Below are positions 52,176 to 63,105 of a DNA stretch of 64,000 nucleotides, piece after piece. Origin of the DNA: Liolophura sinensis (lineage: Eukaryota; Mollusca; Polyplacophora; Chitonida; Chitonidae); assembly GCF_032854445.1 (NCBI RefSeq), contig NC_088302.1, positions 50,932,046 through 50,996,045 on the forward strand, written 5' to 3'. A program made the translations under genes and the position numbers. Every line of letters starts with the position of its first letter. Position 1 is the stretch's first letter. Below the pieces are notes generated by a model. That model was given only the letters and a program-made list of their open reading frames with translations, was not told the origin of the DNA and searched no databases.

Positions 52176-55100
52176 GTAAGGCAACTTTACAAAGCCAGCT
52201 TCATCAAAGACTTAAGTAAATATCCGAATATTTTGGGCGTTATCTTGATGCTTACATCCAAATGGCACTGGGTTCTAGGCCTACATAGTGTTGTACCAGC
52301 TATTAGGCATACTAACTGAACTAGGGTAACTTGGCCGTCTGGAGCCAGCCTTGTGTCTTAACCTTAACCCAACCCAACCTCCCACAGTGTTGATTAGATG
52401 GTGGCTTGGGCCTACAACCTTCACTGAAGCACGTAGTATGTGTGACTACAGCCTTTGATATATAGTTGTTATACGCTCCTACAGACAATGGTTAACCCTG
52501 TATTATATTAGTCCATAAGGGCATTAGTACTTAAAAACTCTTCACAACTTTGGACAGGATTTAGGCTACTTAAATCTATATGAACTACATATAAACTGAG
52601 GAGTTGTTCAGGGAATACAAATGGCTGGTATATTTTTTGATATACATATGCAATCGTTTTACGCTTTAAAAATAAGTTTTGTAAGAAATCTCAGTCCCTG
52701 TATGACCGGGGATCCTTCTCTAACTCCAAACAAGTGAGATAGACATGCGCACAGAGTAGGCGGCTGCTAACGGACCAGTCAGGTACATATACTATATCTA
52801 ATTACAATTCAGTCCGCTCAGTGCACATTCATGGAGTATATAGTGACAAAACTCTACATGCAGTTGTACATGTATAGTAGCGCTTCATGCTAAACTGCTG
52901 TGTCTATGCCAACCTCGTTTGCACTCCGTGGAACTGCTTGACCCTCACTATCATGACGCATATGTCGCAATCTTATCAACAATGGTAGGAGTTGAAACAA
53001 ATGGTCTTTTTACCAAGGCAAAGGTCGCGATGTCAACGTTTTTTTCCACGATCTGTTATGTTCATCTGTCCTTACCGTTTTACTTTGTCCATAACCTACA
53101 AATAATTGGAAGGGATAAAGTGAGTTAAGAAGAGACAGCACCGACGAATTAGGTTAGTCATTAGCAGAGCCTTTCATTAAGTAAGCTGTTTAGATTACCC
53201 ATTCAACTTCGCATCCATGCATCAAGTGACAGACGTATTTGGTTTATTCATCTCCTTCCTAGTGCCGACGTTTTTCATTTTGGATAAACCTGCATATATC
53301 TCTAAGATGTTACTCGTGTTACATGTCTCCAGCAATCCATGCAATCCGTTAGTCACGCAGTCCTGAAATAACCTCATACGATTGCCTTACATATTTATCG
53401 TTCATGTGATATTTAAGAAGATTTGCGGATCAAATCTGTGACCGCAGTTGATTTCACAGTTTCATTAGTTTCGCAATTTCTGTCCCAAGATATCTAGTCA
53501 GTTTACCTATGAATGTCGGAGACGATGCCTGTACATACTTCCTGTTTCACTGCAGACGGACGGAGAGCGGAGAGAGCAGACGAATAATTCCGCACACCAG
53601 CAGCCGTTTGACAGTTTCCACGCAGGGTATTTACGGATAGATGAGGACCACTTGTACCGGACAGGTGTCCGTGGATGTAAGAAATACGTCCTCTACTGCA
53701 TAGTGGCATTCCTCTTCATCGCCACGCTGGGAAACTTAATCGTGAGTTATCTGTGAACTTAATGTACTGAAGCGTGTACAAGCGTGAAGCCTGCACATAC
53801 ATGATATATGCACTGAAGTGTGGAAATACATGTAAGACTCTGTGCATAATGTGATTATATTTCTTAGGTACGGTTTGTTTTTTTAAGAAATTAAACTCAT
53901 CGTGGTTTACTATTAAAGTGTTTACCGAAATATACTATAACAAGCTAGGACGTAAAATGTTATGAAAAGGAACAATTAGGATTTATCATGGTAAATGTTC
54001 ATATACCAAGCCACTGTTAGAGTCTGTACCACGATGCAGGACCAACCACTTAAATGAGCAGTTTTTTAATATGCAATGGGGAATTGCGCCAGCGTATAAC
54101 AATTCACCCCTAGTTTGTCCTATCTTTTCACCTATTCTGTGTGTTTGTGCATAGCAGTGGAGAACCTGCCTTATCTTACATAGAAGGATGTTTTGCTTTG
54201 ATGTGTAAAGCCCGAGGCCAGGGGCTGTTTATGCATCGTGTTAAATAATATGGCCACGTTTTATGATTAAATGAACATTTGCAGTAGAACTGCAACCAAC
54301 ATACATATTTTCGACAACTGTTAATCAACAGCATGGTGCACGATTTGGATACCCATTCTGATTTCATTTTCGCTCCTAGAACATAATTCACTATGTCCGT
54401 CAAGCATCATTAAAAACTGCTGACTGCTTCTTTTTGAAGATCCATAAACCATCTTATATAGAAAGTTTATAAAGTAAGAAGTTGGGATGGATTCATGTTA
54501 AGAAAAGCAGAAATAGTATCAGCCTATAATAACGGCGAAAGGAAGCCATAGATGCTCTAGGCGAATAAATTTAATCGGTATCCAAATCGTACATCATGCG
54601 GATTTATAAATAATAAAAATCTTGATTTAAACTTGACTGCCGTATAGAATCAGCTTTTATTTTCATGGATGTTATCGAGTGATGTTAATCCAGATAAGAT
54701 CTCATCTCATTTATGCTTTGATAACAATTGCTCATTTCAACGTGGCTATATTATTCAGCATGGTGCATATATAACCCCTAGCCCAGGATTAAGCCATATT
54801 TAGGAGGCAGAGAGCACCAGTGACCCTGGATACTCCTGTCATACTTAAGAAACTTGGAGTGAATGTGTTTAATGGAATGTCATGGACACATTAGTTCTTG
54901 TTCATAATTTTGGGACGTCTTTTGAAATTGTCGCACAACACGCATGATGGTACAGGGGAATCGGCAAATTGCTATCTAAATGATGATAATTAACATGGAT
55001 TAATTTGGAATGTTTATACATGGTATTTGTGTGTTTCAGCTTACAGTATGTGTGATAGGATCTTTCAGGATAAGTTACGAAGGCGCAGAAGCCTTTGAAT

Positions 55101-58100
55101 TTGTCCCACCAGGCATACTGTGGCGGGTTTTTTATGATGTTGACACCAAGTCTGTGGCCTTGTCCGGAAAGGGGAAACTAGGGGGGAGAGCAGCTGAACA
55201 CCTGCCAATTGATGCGTACGACTCATCGGTAAGAATGTATCTATATATGTTTACAGACGTGTAACAGTCCACTGTTTGAAGCGTCGCTCGAAATACAATA
55301 AAATACCCACAACACAGCGAATAAGTCCAGAGCAGCGACGACAGTGTGATAACTGGCAAATGGTCACACGTAACCGGTGAAATACGGCCTCCTGTCAGTT
55401 TACCTTAGCTAGGGTTTTCTTCTCGCTGTTCATGTAAGTGCATAAATAGTGGAAAATTAAACGCTTACCACAGTGACTTAAAGGTTTTATGTGCACATGT
55501 CACTTTTTACATGTCCATTTATATAGCCCTCGTGGATTTCAAGCCTGTTGATAGGGTAAGAGCAATACTGAAAGAGTTGTCTCCCATATATTGTGATGCT
55601 TAATTGACATTTTCTGAAGTTATTTTGAACTAGAAGGCGCTTTGATAGTGCAAATTTTATCCCCTGCTAAGTGTAGAAACTTCTCCTCCTCGGACAAAGG
55701 GATTATGTTGTGAATTTAGGTGTTAAATCAGACATCCGTATACCAGCCGAAACTGGTATACGAACCACCAAAGAACTAGAAACTATATACCAATATAGAG
55801 AAGCAGTCAACAGATTCATGTCCGATCTCGCAGTGGTGAAGAATCGTTTAAAAATGAATTCCTTGATACTGAGCCTGATCCGGATCACCACCAAAATGTT
55901 AATTATTGGTCCTTAAATGCACAAAAATTCTCAGCATATCTTTATCCGCGGGGGTGCTGATAGACACACCGACAGCGAAATAAACTCAAAAATTAGAAGC
56001 ACTCCTATAGAGTGCAATCTTGCGCCCCAGCAAAATGCACTGATTCCATCAATCACTACAGGCTAAGAGACAATACTCTACATTTGTGTTTTTCTCTCTT
56101 AATAACGTAGAAACTGTTTAACAATTCCGGAATTCCGGAATCCCGATGTGTTGTTTGTTAAAGACCACAATACATACAGTTTTCCCTACTGACCATGAGA
56201 CATTCACAGTTGAGGTTATACCATTTGAATGAGAATGCCTTTATGTCACAACGTATAAGGTCATGCTGACACTTACAAATTGAACCATGACAGTATTTGT
56301 CGTGTCAGAATTGCCTAAAAAAAAGAAAATTAAACGAACGTTAGTGGAATGACTAAAAGTGATATCCAAAACTAACATTGCTAATGTTTGTACGATTTTG
56401 AGTTAGGAATAAAATGCAGTAAAATGTGTGAATTTTGTGGTGGACAATATTGACAATACTGGATGCCAGTGATGTGAATCCGAGTTTTCCTACATTTTGG
56501 GAGTACTTCTTGTGAAGTTTGCCAGAGTAAACACTGAACACGGTGCTTGGGAGTATGTGAGGTCTAAAACCTTAAATGTTTAACTGAGCCTATACCATGA
56601 CTTGAAAAATTCGATTTGTATTTAGTCACGTATAATTTCATCAGACATTTATATGTTACATTTAAAAGGAAGCTTTTGTTTATATTGTAAGGTCCTTCAT
56701 CAACCTACGGATGGTCGTGGGTTGCCTCCTGGGCCCTGCAGGGTTTCCTCCCAGCATAATTCTGGCCGCCGTCGTATAAGTGAAATACTCTTGAGTATGG
56801 CGTAAAACACCAATCATATAAATAAATCGATTGTTTATATTGTCAGGTACACATTAATAGTAAATCTGGGGAACAATCAAAAAGTAAGTTCAAGTCATGT
56901 ATAGGAATGCTCATGGCCTGAAATGTTTTTTGACATGCGTTTACTAGAAAATCAATTGTAGAGTATGAGATTAAGGCCTTGATTGTGTTTATGCTTTATA
57001 TTTTCGTTGTAGCGTTGTTTTTACTTAATATGCTTGGTCAAAAGCAAATGAAACAAATCTTTAGAATTATATCATATAACAAATAAGTGTTATTATTTCT
57101 AATTAACAATCATCCACAACCAGTGTGTGCGTACTTGTACGACAGACGTGGGAAGGTTCGTCAGTAACTTGCCACAGGTCGGTGGTTTACTCCGGTCATT
57201 CCGGGTTTTCTCCACCCATGAAACTCACCGCCATCGTTTAAGTCAAATTTCTTGAGTATGACGTAAAACAGAATCAAATAATATAAAATAAAAAAAATTA
57301 TATTTCACTCAGATAAAAGATTCATGGAAATGTGTGTTTGTCTGTGTATGCCAGTTGCGTCAGTTAAAATTTGGCTGAGCTCAACATTCCGTTACACGTG
57401 ACAACGGTAGAAAAGCTGCTAAATATTGGGGGGTTGCTCAGCCATCGGACGGTGGTTTACCCTGGGCGCTTTGGTTTCCTCCGCCCATAAACCGGATTAC
57501 CCTCGTTAAATTCACCAATCAAATAGACAAATTTGTTTTAATTTGTTTGAGTATGTTTTAATAATGTACCCTGTAATACAGTGAATCAATGCGTCGAAAC
57601 AGACATTCTTATATCAGTCGTCAACCAGTAAGGACGTTCCAGGTCAATAATCGCCAAACGACGTTGATAAGTTAATTTCTTTACCTTTGCCAACCTTTTA
57701 GTATAGAGTGATGAAACGTAATGTAAATTAAATCAGTTGTTGTGCAGGATAGGTGTAGCGCCATACTCAAGAAATACTTAGCGCTGGTGATCAGTCTGGG
57801 TGATGCAAGGTTAACGCAATCTTGTTAGCCTGAAAATATCTCCAAGATATAACTCACTATATAAATGCTTGTCTATAAAAAAAAAAAAAAAGAGTCCCGT
57901 ACCCAAATAGCCATCAGCGTAAATTCCCAAAGCCGTGTGTTTGTTTTGACAAATAATTAATCACCTAATAGCGCTTTGCTAATGCCAACTTTTAGAAAAT
58001 AGAATCATCTTACGTGAATAGTTTACTCAATAGCTGTTGTGTCATACATTATGTGAAGCATGGATTGAATTTGGATGATATGGTGAAATTATGTTGATAA

Positions 58101-60077
58101 CCCTATAATATTTAAACATGTTTGAAATAAGAGTTATACTAACAAGATATTTTCCTTACGCTCGGACTTGTATCCATGTAATAACTGTTAAATAAGCAGT
58201 TAAATTCTGGTATATAATTTGAAGTTAACCATCTTGTGTAATGTCTGTATTGTACATAAATGAATTGTTTACAATGATGCGTTGTGTGCATGTGTATCTG
58301 GGATTAGGCAATGCATGTTGGCTCGGTAGGGTTGTATGCATGGAAGCGCGGTCCATGTTGATCATTTAGTATCAAACAGTGGTGCAATTGGCTTAAAAGA
58401 TGTAATGCCTGTTACAAGTAAAGTGACATCAGTCCTGGTTGAAATGCTACAACCGTACGAAAAATTCATTAGTACTAAAATGCTAAAGCGTTAAGTAGTT
58501 TATTTTGAAGAACTTGAAACCAGTATTGACCGGTATTAGATTAAAATATCATGTGCTTATATAACATGAGAAATAATTGCCTGTATTAAAGAAATCATGA
58601 CCTGATCTGTGTAACATTGCAATAATTCACGTGTTATTTTCTTACCGGAATACATGTTCATGTAGTTTCAGTTGAGCCGAATGGCACCACTCTAACGGCA
58701 GAGAGGCTATCAATTGTCCATCCAAAAACGAGCCAAGTTTTATTTTCATCGGATTCCGTCACAGATGATATCCTGAGCAAATCCCACGAGGTTGTCAGCT
58801 TCGTTTCTCTAACAACATCGAGGGTAATCTTTGATTTATTATTTATTTTTTTATTTACTTGATTCCTGTTTCACGCCGTACCCAAGAATATTTCGCTTGT
58901 ACGACGGCGGCCAGCACAATGGTGGTAGGAACCGGGCAGAGCCGAGGGAAAGCCACGACCATCTGCAGGTTGCTAGAGGCCAGATGAAGCCCGCTTGGAC
59001 TGGACGTGAACTCACAGCGACCGCATTGGTGAATAATGACTCCTGGGTCACTGCGCCGTGCTGACGTGCTAACGTTTTCGGTCACGGAGGCCCCTAGATA
59101 AACTTTGTCATTCCATTATGATGCTTAGTCTGTAAATATGGCAGTATCGTTGGGAGAGTACAATGGTACAAGTGAAGATGAAAATAACGTTTGGAGTAAG
59201 GCTTAATGTCCAAGCTGTATAATTTTTGATATATATTTACCTTAAATTGCCCCGTGCTGCTCAGAACAGTGTGTACACCTCCTAAAAGTTTGAACGCTAT
59301 ATGAAGTCTGTCTGGGTAGTAGTGTCCACGGTACATGGGATTTATGTCCTGCTTTGTTTTTAATACAGCTCAGCAGTAAAGTAGACGAACCTCTCCGTGT
59401 GGAGTCCGACAGGGCTGTTTACCTGACGGGTATGGAAGGCATGACGCTGGAGGGGGCAAATATCACCATGGAGGCCTCCGATGCCATAACATTGTCTTCA
59501 GCTGTAAGTACACCTCCACTCAAGGGAACCCAATACATTGCCCTCTGCTTGAAGCACACACCCACACAACGAAAACTATTGCATTCTAAAAAGTTGTGAG
59601 TACAGTTATGTCTCGGAAAAACTGTTGCATTGTCTTGAACGATTTTATACAAGCAGGGGAAAGCAATAGACGATTTGCATTAACTGTCATATTGGATCTC
59701 TAAATGTTGTATCTGTAAAGAATTCCGTGCATGTTGTCACCTGCAATGTGCAAGTCATCTCTATATTTTATACCTAATTTCATTTTCTGCAATGTATTCG
59801 CTCATACACTTTTGTATAACATGGCATAATATGAATAAGGTACAACTATAGTAACATTGTGTCACCAGCATCAATCTGTTTGTTTCAGGATGGGTCTGTC
59901 AGTGTCAGCGGACCGGAAGGAATATCAATCAGCACCAACATGAAGACATACCCGTTCTCCGCCCAAACGACAGCCGCCTACAAAATCTGTGTCTGTGCTG
60001 GAAGTGGACTTGTGTTTTTGTCCTCTCCAGGAACAGGGTGTGTCATCAAAGGCGTGGAGAATCCATGCATTGTGTGA
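52154..60077 (+). CDS. SGCB: beta-sarcoglycan, 7 exons, 299 aa predicted
   Basis: Beta-sarcoglycan is a single-pass type II membrane protein of the sarcoglycan subcomplex of the dystrophin-glycoprotein complex. Proposed exons: 52154-52175, 53566-53741, 55040-55228, 56847-56883, 58672-58823, 59369-59503, 59889-60077; all junctions are GT-AG and phases agree. Residues 25-44 (FHAGYLRIDEDHLYRTGVRG) match the conserved cytoplasmic motif of the family, the membrane segment is about 48-72, and the extracellular part has possible N-glycosylation sites (N145, N223). The last exon has the family's C-terminal cysteines (YKICVCA, GC, NPC; residues 271, 273, 288, 297). The length is close to that of vertebrate SGCB (about 318 aa). 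Exon 1 and the start of exon 2 are the least certain parts. A candidate AATAAA lies at 60594. Confidence 0.88.
53566..53741 (+). CDS. SGCB: beta-sarcoglycan exon 2 (cytoplasmic motif and membrane segment)
   Basis: Encodes the hallmark FHAGYLRIDEDHLYRTGVRG and the hydrophobic YVLYCIVAFLFIATLGNLI; donor gtgagt at 53742, phase 0. The acceptor is either ctgcag ending at 53555 or ggag ending at 53565; only the latter joins in frame to exon 1. The exon body is secure, the 5' edge is not. Confidence 0.85.
55040..55228 (+). CDS. SGCB: beta-sarcoglycan exon 3
   Basis: 63 codons, phase 0 at both ends, acceptor gtgtgtttcag and donor gtaaga. Encodes the end of the membrane segment and the first extracellular part (FEFVPPGILWR, GKLGGRAAE). 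Size and position match vertebrate SGCB exon 3 (62 codons, from memory). Confidence 0.9.
55720..55990 (+). repeat. dispersed repeat fragment in sarcoglycan intron 3
   Basis: Contains aaatcagacatccgtatacc, gatccggatcaccaccaaaa and later ctttatccgcgg, ctgatagacacaccgacagc. The ggatcaccaccaaaat string followed by a gacagacaga-like tail is one I recall as common in marine invertebrate repeats. Related starts occur at about 57590 and 62815. Confidence 0.45.
56690..56828 (+). repeat. SINE-like repeat in sarcoglycan intron 3
   Basis: tcatcaacctacggatggtc, gtgggttgcctcctggg, gggtttcctcccagcataat, ggccgccgtcgtataagtg, ggcgtaaaacaccaatcata and an (aaat)n tail. It ends only about 18 nt before microexon 4. 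Confidence 0.92.
56847..56883 (+). CDS. SGCB: beta-sarcoglycan exon 4, 37-nt microexon
   Basis: Exon 3 ends in phase 0, but the next obvious exon (58672) needs one carried base, so a piece is missing. The 37 nt between acceptor ttatattgtcag and donor gtaagt give exactly 12 codons plus one base (VHINSKSGEQSK, then I across the junction) and supply the roughly 12 residues absent compared with vertebrate beta-sarcoglycan. Phase, size and splice sites all agree, but this is a prediction. Confidence 0.6.
57138..57290 (+). repeat. SINE-like repeat in sarcoglycan intron 4
   Basis: acgacagacgtgggaaggtt, cgtcagtaacttgccacagg, ggtttactccggtcattcc, ttcttgagtatgacgtaaaa and an ataaaata tail; a related subfamily with a diverged middle. 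Confidence 0.82.
57430..57528 (+). repeat. diverged SINE-like fragment in sarcoglycan intron 4
   Basis: gctcagccatcggacggtgg, tttaccctgggcgctttggt, ttcctccgcccataaaccgg, attcaccaatcaaatagac: the body and the end of the tail module with an internal deletion. Confidence 0.65.
57590..57665 (+). repeat. dispersed repeat, copy A
   Basis: tgcgtcgaaacagacattc, then gtcgtcaaccagtaaggac, gttccaggtcaataatcg. It matches 62812-62905 with few differences, so the two are copies of one dispersed sequence. Confidence 0.7.
58672..58823 (+). CDS. SGCB: beta-sarcoglycan exon 5
   Basis: Acceptor tagtttcag, donor gtaatc. Encodes EPNGTTLTAERLSI and HPKTSQVLFSSD, which parallels the vertebrate segment with DPRTQ and LFSTD. 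Together with the microexon it totals 189 nt, close to the single 192-nt exon 4 of human SGCB (from memory). Open only in this frame (carried base plus tt). Confidence 0.85.
58838..59092 (-). repeat. full-length-looking SINE copy in sarcoglycan intron 5
   Basis: Plus-strand order: (ttta)n tail, gattcctgtttcacgccgta, aagaatatttcgcttgtacg, ccgggcagagccgaggg, ccacgaccatctgcagg, gaactcacagcgaccgcatt, gactcctgggtcactgcgcc. Same order as the copy at 43320-43567. It starts about 15 nt after the exon 5 donor. Confidence 0.9.
59369..59503 (+). CDS. SGCB: beta-sarcoglycan exon 6
   Basis: 45 codons, phase 0 at both ends, acceptor tttaatacag, donor gtaagt. Encodes the repetitive beta-type extracellular stretch (VESDRAVYLTG, GMTLEGANITMEA) including a possible N-glycosylation site NIT. 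Confidence 0.9.
59889..60077 (+). CDS. SGCB: beta-sarcoglycan exon 7 (C-terminal cysteine cluster)
   Basis: Acceptor ctgtttgtttcag, 62 codons and TGA. Carries GPEGISIS and the C-terminal YKICVCAGSG, GTGC and ENPC, the disulphide-bonded cluster diagnostic for sarcoglycans of the beta/gamma/delta group; the spacing to the last Cys fits beta best. Confidence 0.92.
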   Translation, partial: DGSVSVSGPEGISISTNMKTYPFSAQTTAAYKICVCAGSGLVFLSSPGTGCVIKGVENPCIV

Positions 60078-62133
60078 TGGCCATGGCGACATTGTCTATT
60101 ATATATAGGTACACTGCACTGACCATCATCCATATATAGTATTTCCAAGGAGTATTTTCATATTGCACAAAGGACTGTCTTCTTGGATCTGGATAACGGT
60201 GATATAAATTCGCTACATGAGGAAACATAACCTTCACGAATGGTCTTGAAAGTTCATGGTCTCCAGAGTTTTAAGTGAAAATATAGTTGTGGTAGTCTGT
60301 CTGTTTGACATAGCAAGGCTATGGCGTGATTAGGAGAGAAGCACTTATTAGCGCTCTGTAGATGTGGGTTCCTGTGTCTGAAGATTTCAATAATCCTAGA
60401 GGGATTGGTAGACGTTCGTGTATGCAAATTATATTCGTTATAATATTTAGTCATTTCGCACATCAAATCGCGACAACATCGAGAATACGGCTAATACTAT
60501 CACTTTTCTTTCACAGAGGAACAGTTTACATGTTGAGGGCGTTTAAAACTCGCTCAAATCTATCAGGGAATGATTATGCAAGAGTTTAGGGCAAATAAAA
60601 CCAAACCGAAGACTTGAAGCGCATGAGTGTTGTAGTATTTATCGATAGCAGCCTCTATGTTACTTCTGTCTACTAAAGTGGTACCACCTGACCATGTTAG
60701 TCAGCTCCCCCCCCCCACACACACACACACACGATATCATTGAAAAACATTGATTTTAATTCATGAAATAGTCTTCCAATGCTTAGACCACTTAAACGAC
60801 TGATCGATTAAATTTTAATGTGGTCCAGATCTAGTTCCGTAGACAAGAGTTTGTGTTCTTACGTGGAGATACGCACAACAGCAAAATGATTCAGTACAGC
60901 ACAGTAGCGGTATGAGCTTTCGGAGAGCTTTCATTTTGCATTTGATGGAATAACTTGAATGGAGACAGTATCTGCTCAACTCAAATGACTTTAGGGGACT
61001 GTGTAATGATTTTGTCTCTTCAAATTGTTACTTACTGCATCCAAAGTGATGTTGAGGAAGTCGGTTAATCATGCATTGGAATGCGCTACCAAGCGACACC
61101 GCCATGATGTGACCGAAGTACTTTTACACCCTAAGCAAAGAATCGATTGTTAATCAGTCACATGGAAGTCATCAACAATTCGAAATCCCTTTGACAAAAT
61201 TGCTTCTTTGTCTTACTGATATCTGTCAAACCAGAGGAATGCTTATTGGTAAAGAGGATGTCACAAGATTGCATCCCGGCTTTACATCAGAGAGTTTTCA
61301 GATGTACTTTGTGACAAACGACGGTTTCCTCCACACTTCATACTTGCCCTGTCGTACAAGCGGAACCAAATAACCAAAAGCACGCGGGAAGTGACCGTGA
61401 GCTTGATTGGAAATGGTTTATTTTGGTGTAACCACTAAAGAAACAAATAAATATATGAAAACTATAAATGTAACTAAGTTTGTCTACCGTTTTCATATTT
61501 TCCAATCATCTGCAGCAATTTGTTATGGAGGGAAAACCGAGTAAGATGGTATTTTTCCGTAAGTTCGCGACCTCTTGATCGCGATCATTTTTGAAGGGCA
61601 ATTTAGTAAGAAGGTGTAATTTGTTTTAGTGTACCAGAATTTACATAAGCGACGGGTGACATGAAACTAGAAATTGCGCAATTTCTGACTGTGGACTTTC
61701 ACTAATATTTCATGGGCGTTCACATATTGCAGATGGATAATACAAATTACACTAGTCTTCAAGTTCTCATGAGTAGGCTTTTACTTACATAGTACATCTC
61801 AGGTATGGAGTTTCATGCGCAGTGGGTTGCTCAGGATATTATAGCCAGTAATGTAGCCTGTTTACTTTCAGGTATGAACTGCCCACCCCACCCTTTTAAT
61901 AGTGCCTGTTCCCACCCCAGTCACTGATTAATACATGTTTATGATAACCAGTCACAGTTAATCAAGCGAAAACCTTATTTTACTCTAAAAACCGGCTTTT
62001 AGTCATTCTGATGTTAATTGGGCTCCCACGAAAATAAAGACTAGGTGTGTTTGATGAGCCAAGAGGTAATGAGCTTCCTTTGTGGCGACTCCGTTTTACA
62101 CGGGAATCTGTGTACACAAGTTCCTAGGGAGGA
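60078..62133. other. sarcoglycan 3' UTR and intergenic
   Basis: A candidate polyadenylation signal AATAAA at 60594-60599 would give a 3' UTR of about 530 nt. A C-run followed by (AC)n is at 60706-60732. Beyond that nothing is recognised. Confidence 0.45.
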
Positions 62134-62151
62134 CGATTTGATACACAGGAC

Positions 62152-62351
62152 NNNNNNNNNNNNNNNNNNNNNNNNNNNNNNNNNNNNNNNNNNNNNNNNN
62201 NNNNNNNNNNNNNNNNNNNNNNNNNNNNNNNNNNNNNNNNNNNNNNNNNNNNNNNNNNNNNNNNNNNNNNNNNNNNNNNNNNNNNNNNNNNNNNNNNNNN
62301 NNNNNNNNNNNNNNNNNNNNNNNNNNNNNNNNNNNNNNNNNNNNNNNNNNN
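62152..62351. other. assembly gap, 200 N
   Basis: Exactly 200 N, a conventional unknown-size gap. The 17 bases before it (gatttgatacacaggac) recur directly after it. Confidence 0.98.
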
Positions 62352-62368
62352 GATTTGATACACAGGAC

Positions 62369-63105
62369 GACTGATTTACAGGGCTCCCGACAGTACTGTG
62401 GATTAGACTGCACCAACATGAGCAAACCAAAACCCAGGAGGAAAGTTGAGTTCAAACCTATTCTATCTCATGAGTTTTTTTTAACAGAGTAAGGGAATAT
62501 GAAGAGCAGGAAAAGGGTAAGTTCTAGTGTCTCGTTTGATAATGTAGGCATTGTTGTCTTCAACAGACGACTTATATCGTTATTTGTGTCTTCTAAGGTA
62601 ACATTTCTATTTAAGGTAACATAATCTGGTTCGTTTTCTCTCGATGCGGGACATTTTGGGGTGAGGGGTTGTAGATTTTTACGTAATGTGACTAATTTAT
62701 ATGATAATTCACAGGCAAATTCAAATGATAGTATGATGTGGTCATTTAAAAATAATACGTTAGTTTTTAAACTGTGATCAGTTTGCGTCGACTCTATAGA
62801 TGTACAATTTATGCGTCGAAACAGACATTCCGTATACCAGCCGTCAGCCAAAATGGACCATTCCAGATCAATAATCCAAGGCCAGTTTCCAAAACGGCGT
62901 TTAAGACAAACAACTAAAGAACGAAGAAATTATATTATGTACGTAATTATAGGACGGAATCATGATTAGAAAAGCAGTCAGTTGTTTAGTTTCAAATCGG
63001 TTAGTTTACGTGCTAGTGTACACGTTGTTGATAAACAAGGTATGTATCTTAGTTTCACTTGGCCTGCAACCGTTCATATATTGGACGTGGCGATCGAATT
63101 CGGCG
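62369..63105. other. intergenic, nothing coding recognised
   Basis: A minus-strand open frame of 127 codons (62851-62468) ends at its 5' side inside the dispersed repeat and has no domain, so it is not supported as a gene. Confidence 0.35.
62812..62905 (+). repeat. dispersed repeat, copy B
   Basis: tgcgtcgaaacagacattcc, gtataccagccgtcagcc, ggaccattccagatcaataa. Counterpart of 57590-57665; part of it (cagacatt... cgtataccagcc) also resembles 55730. Confidence 0.7.

Noticed and set aside
55710-55916. 68-codon open frame in sarcoglycan intron 3, as an extra exon
   Set aside because: It lies in a dispersed repeat and does not resemble sarcoglycan sequence; phases do not fit.
62468-62851. 127-codon minus-strand open frame
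   Set aside because: Its start lies in a dispersed repeat and it has no domain; not enough for a gene call.
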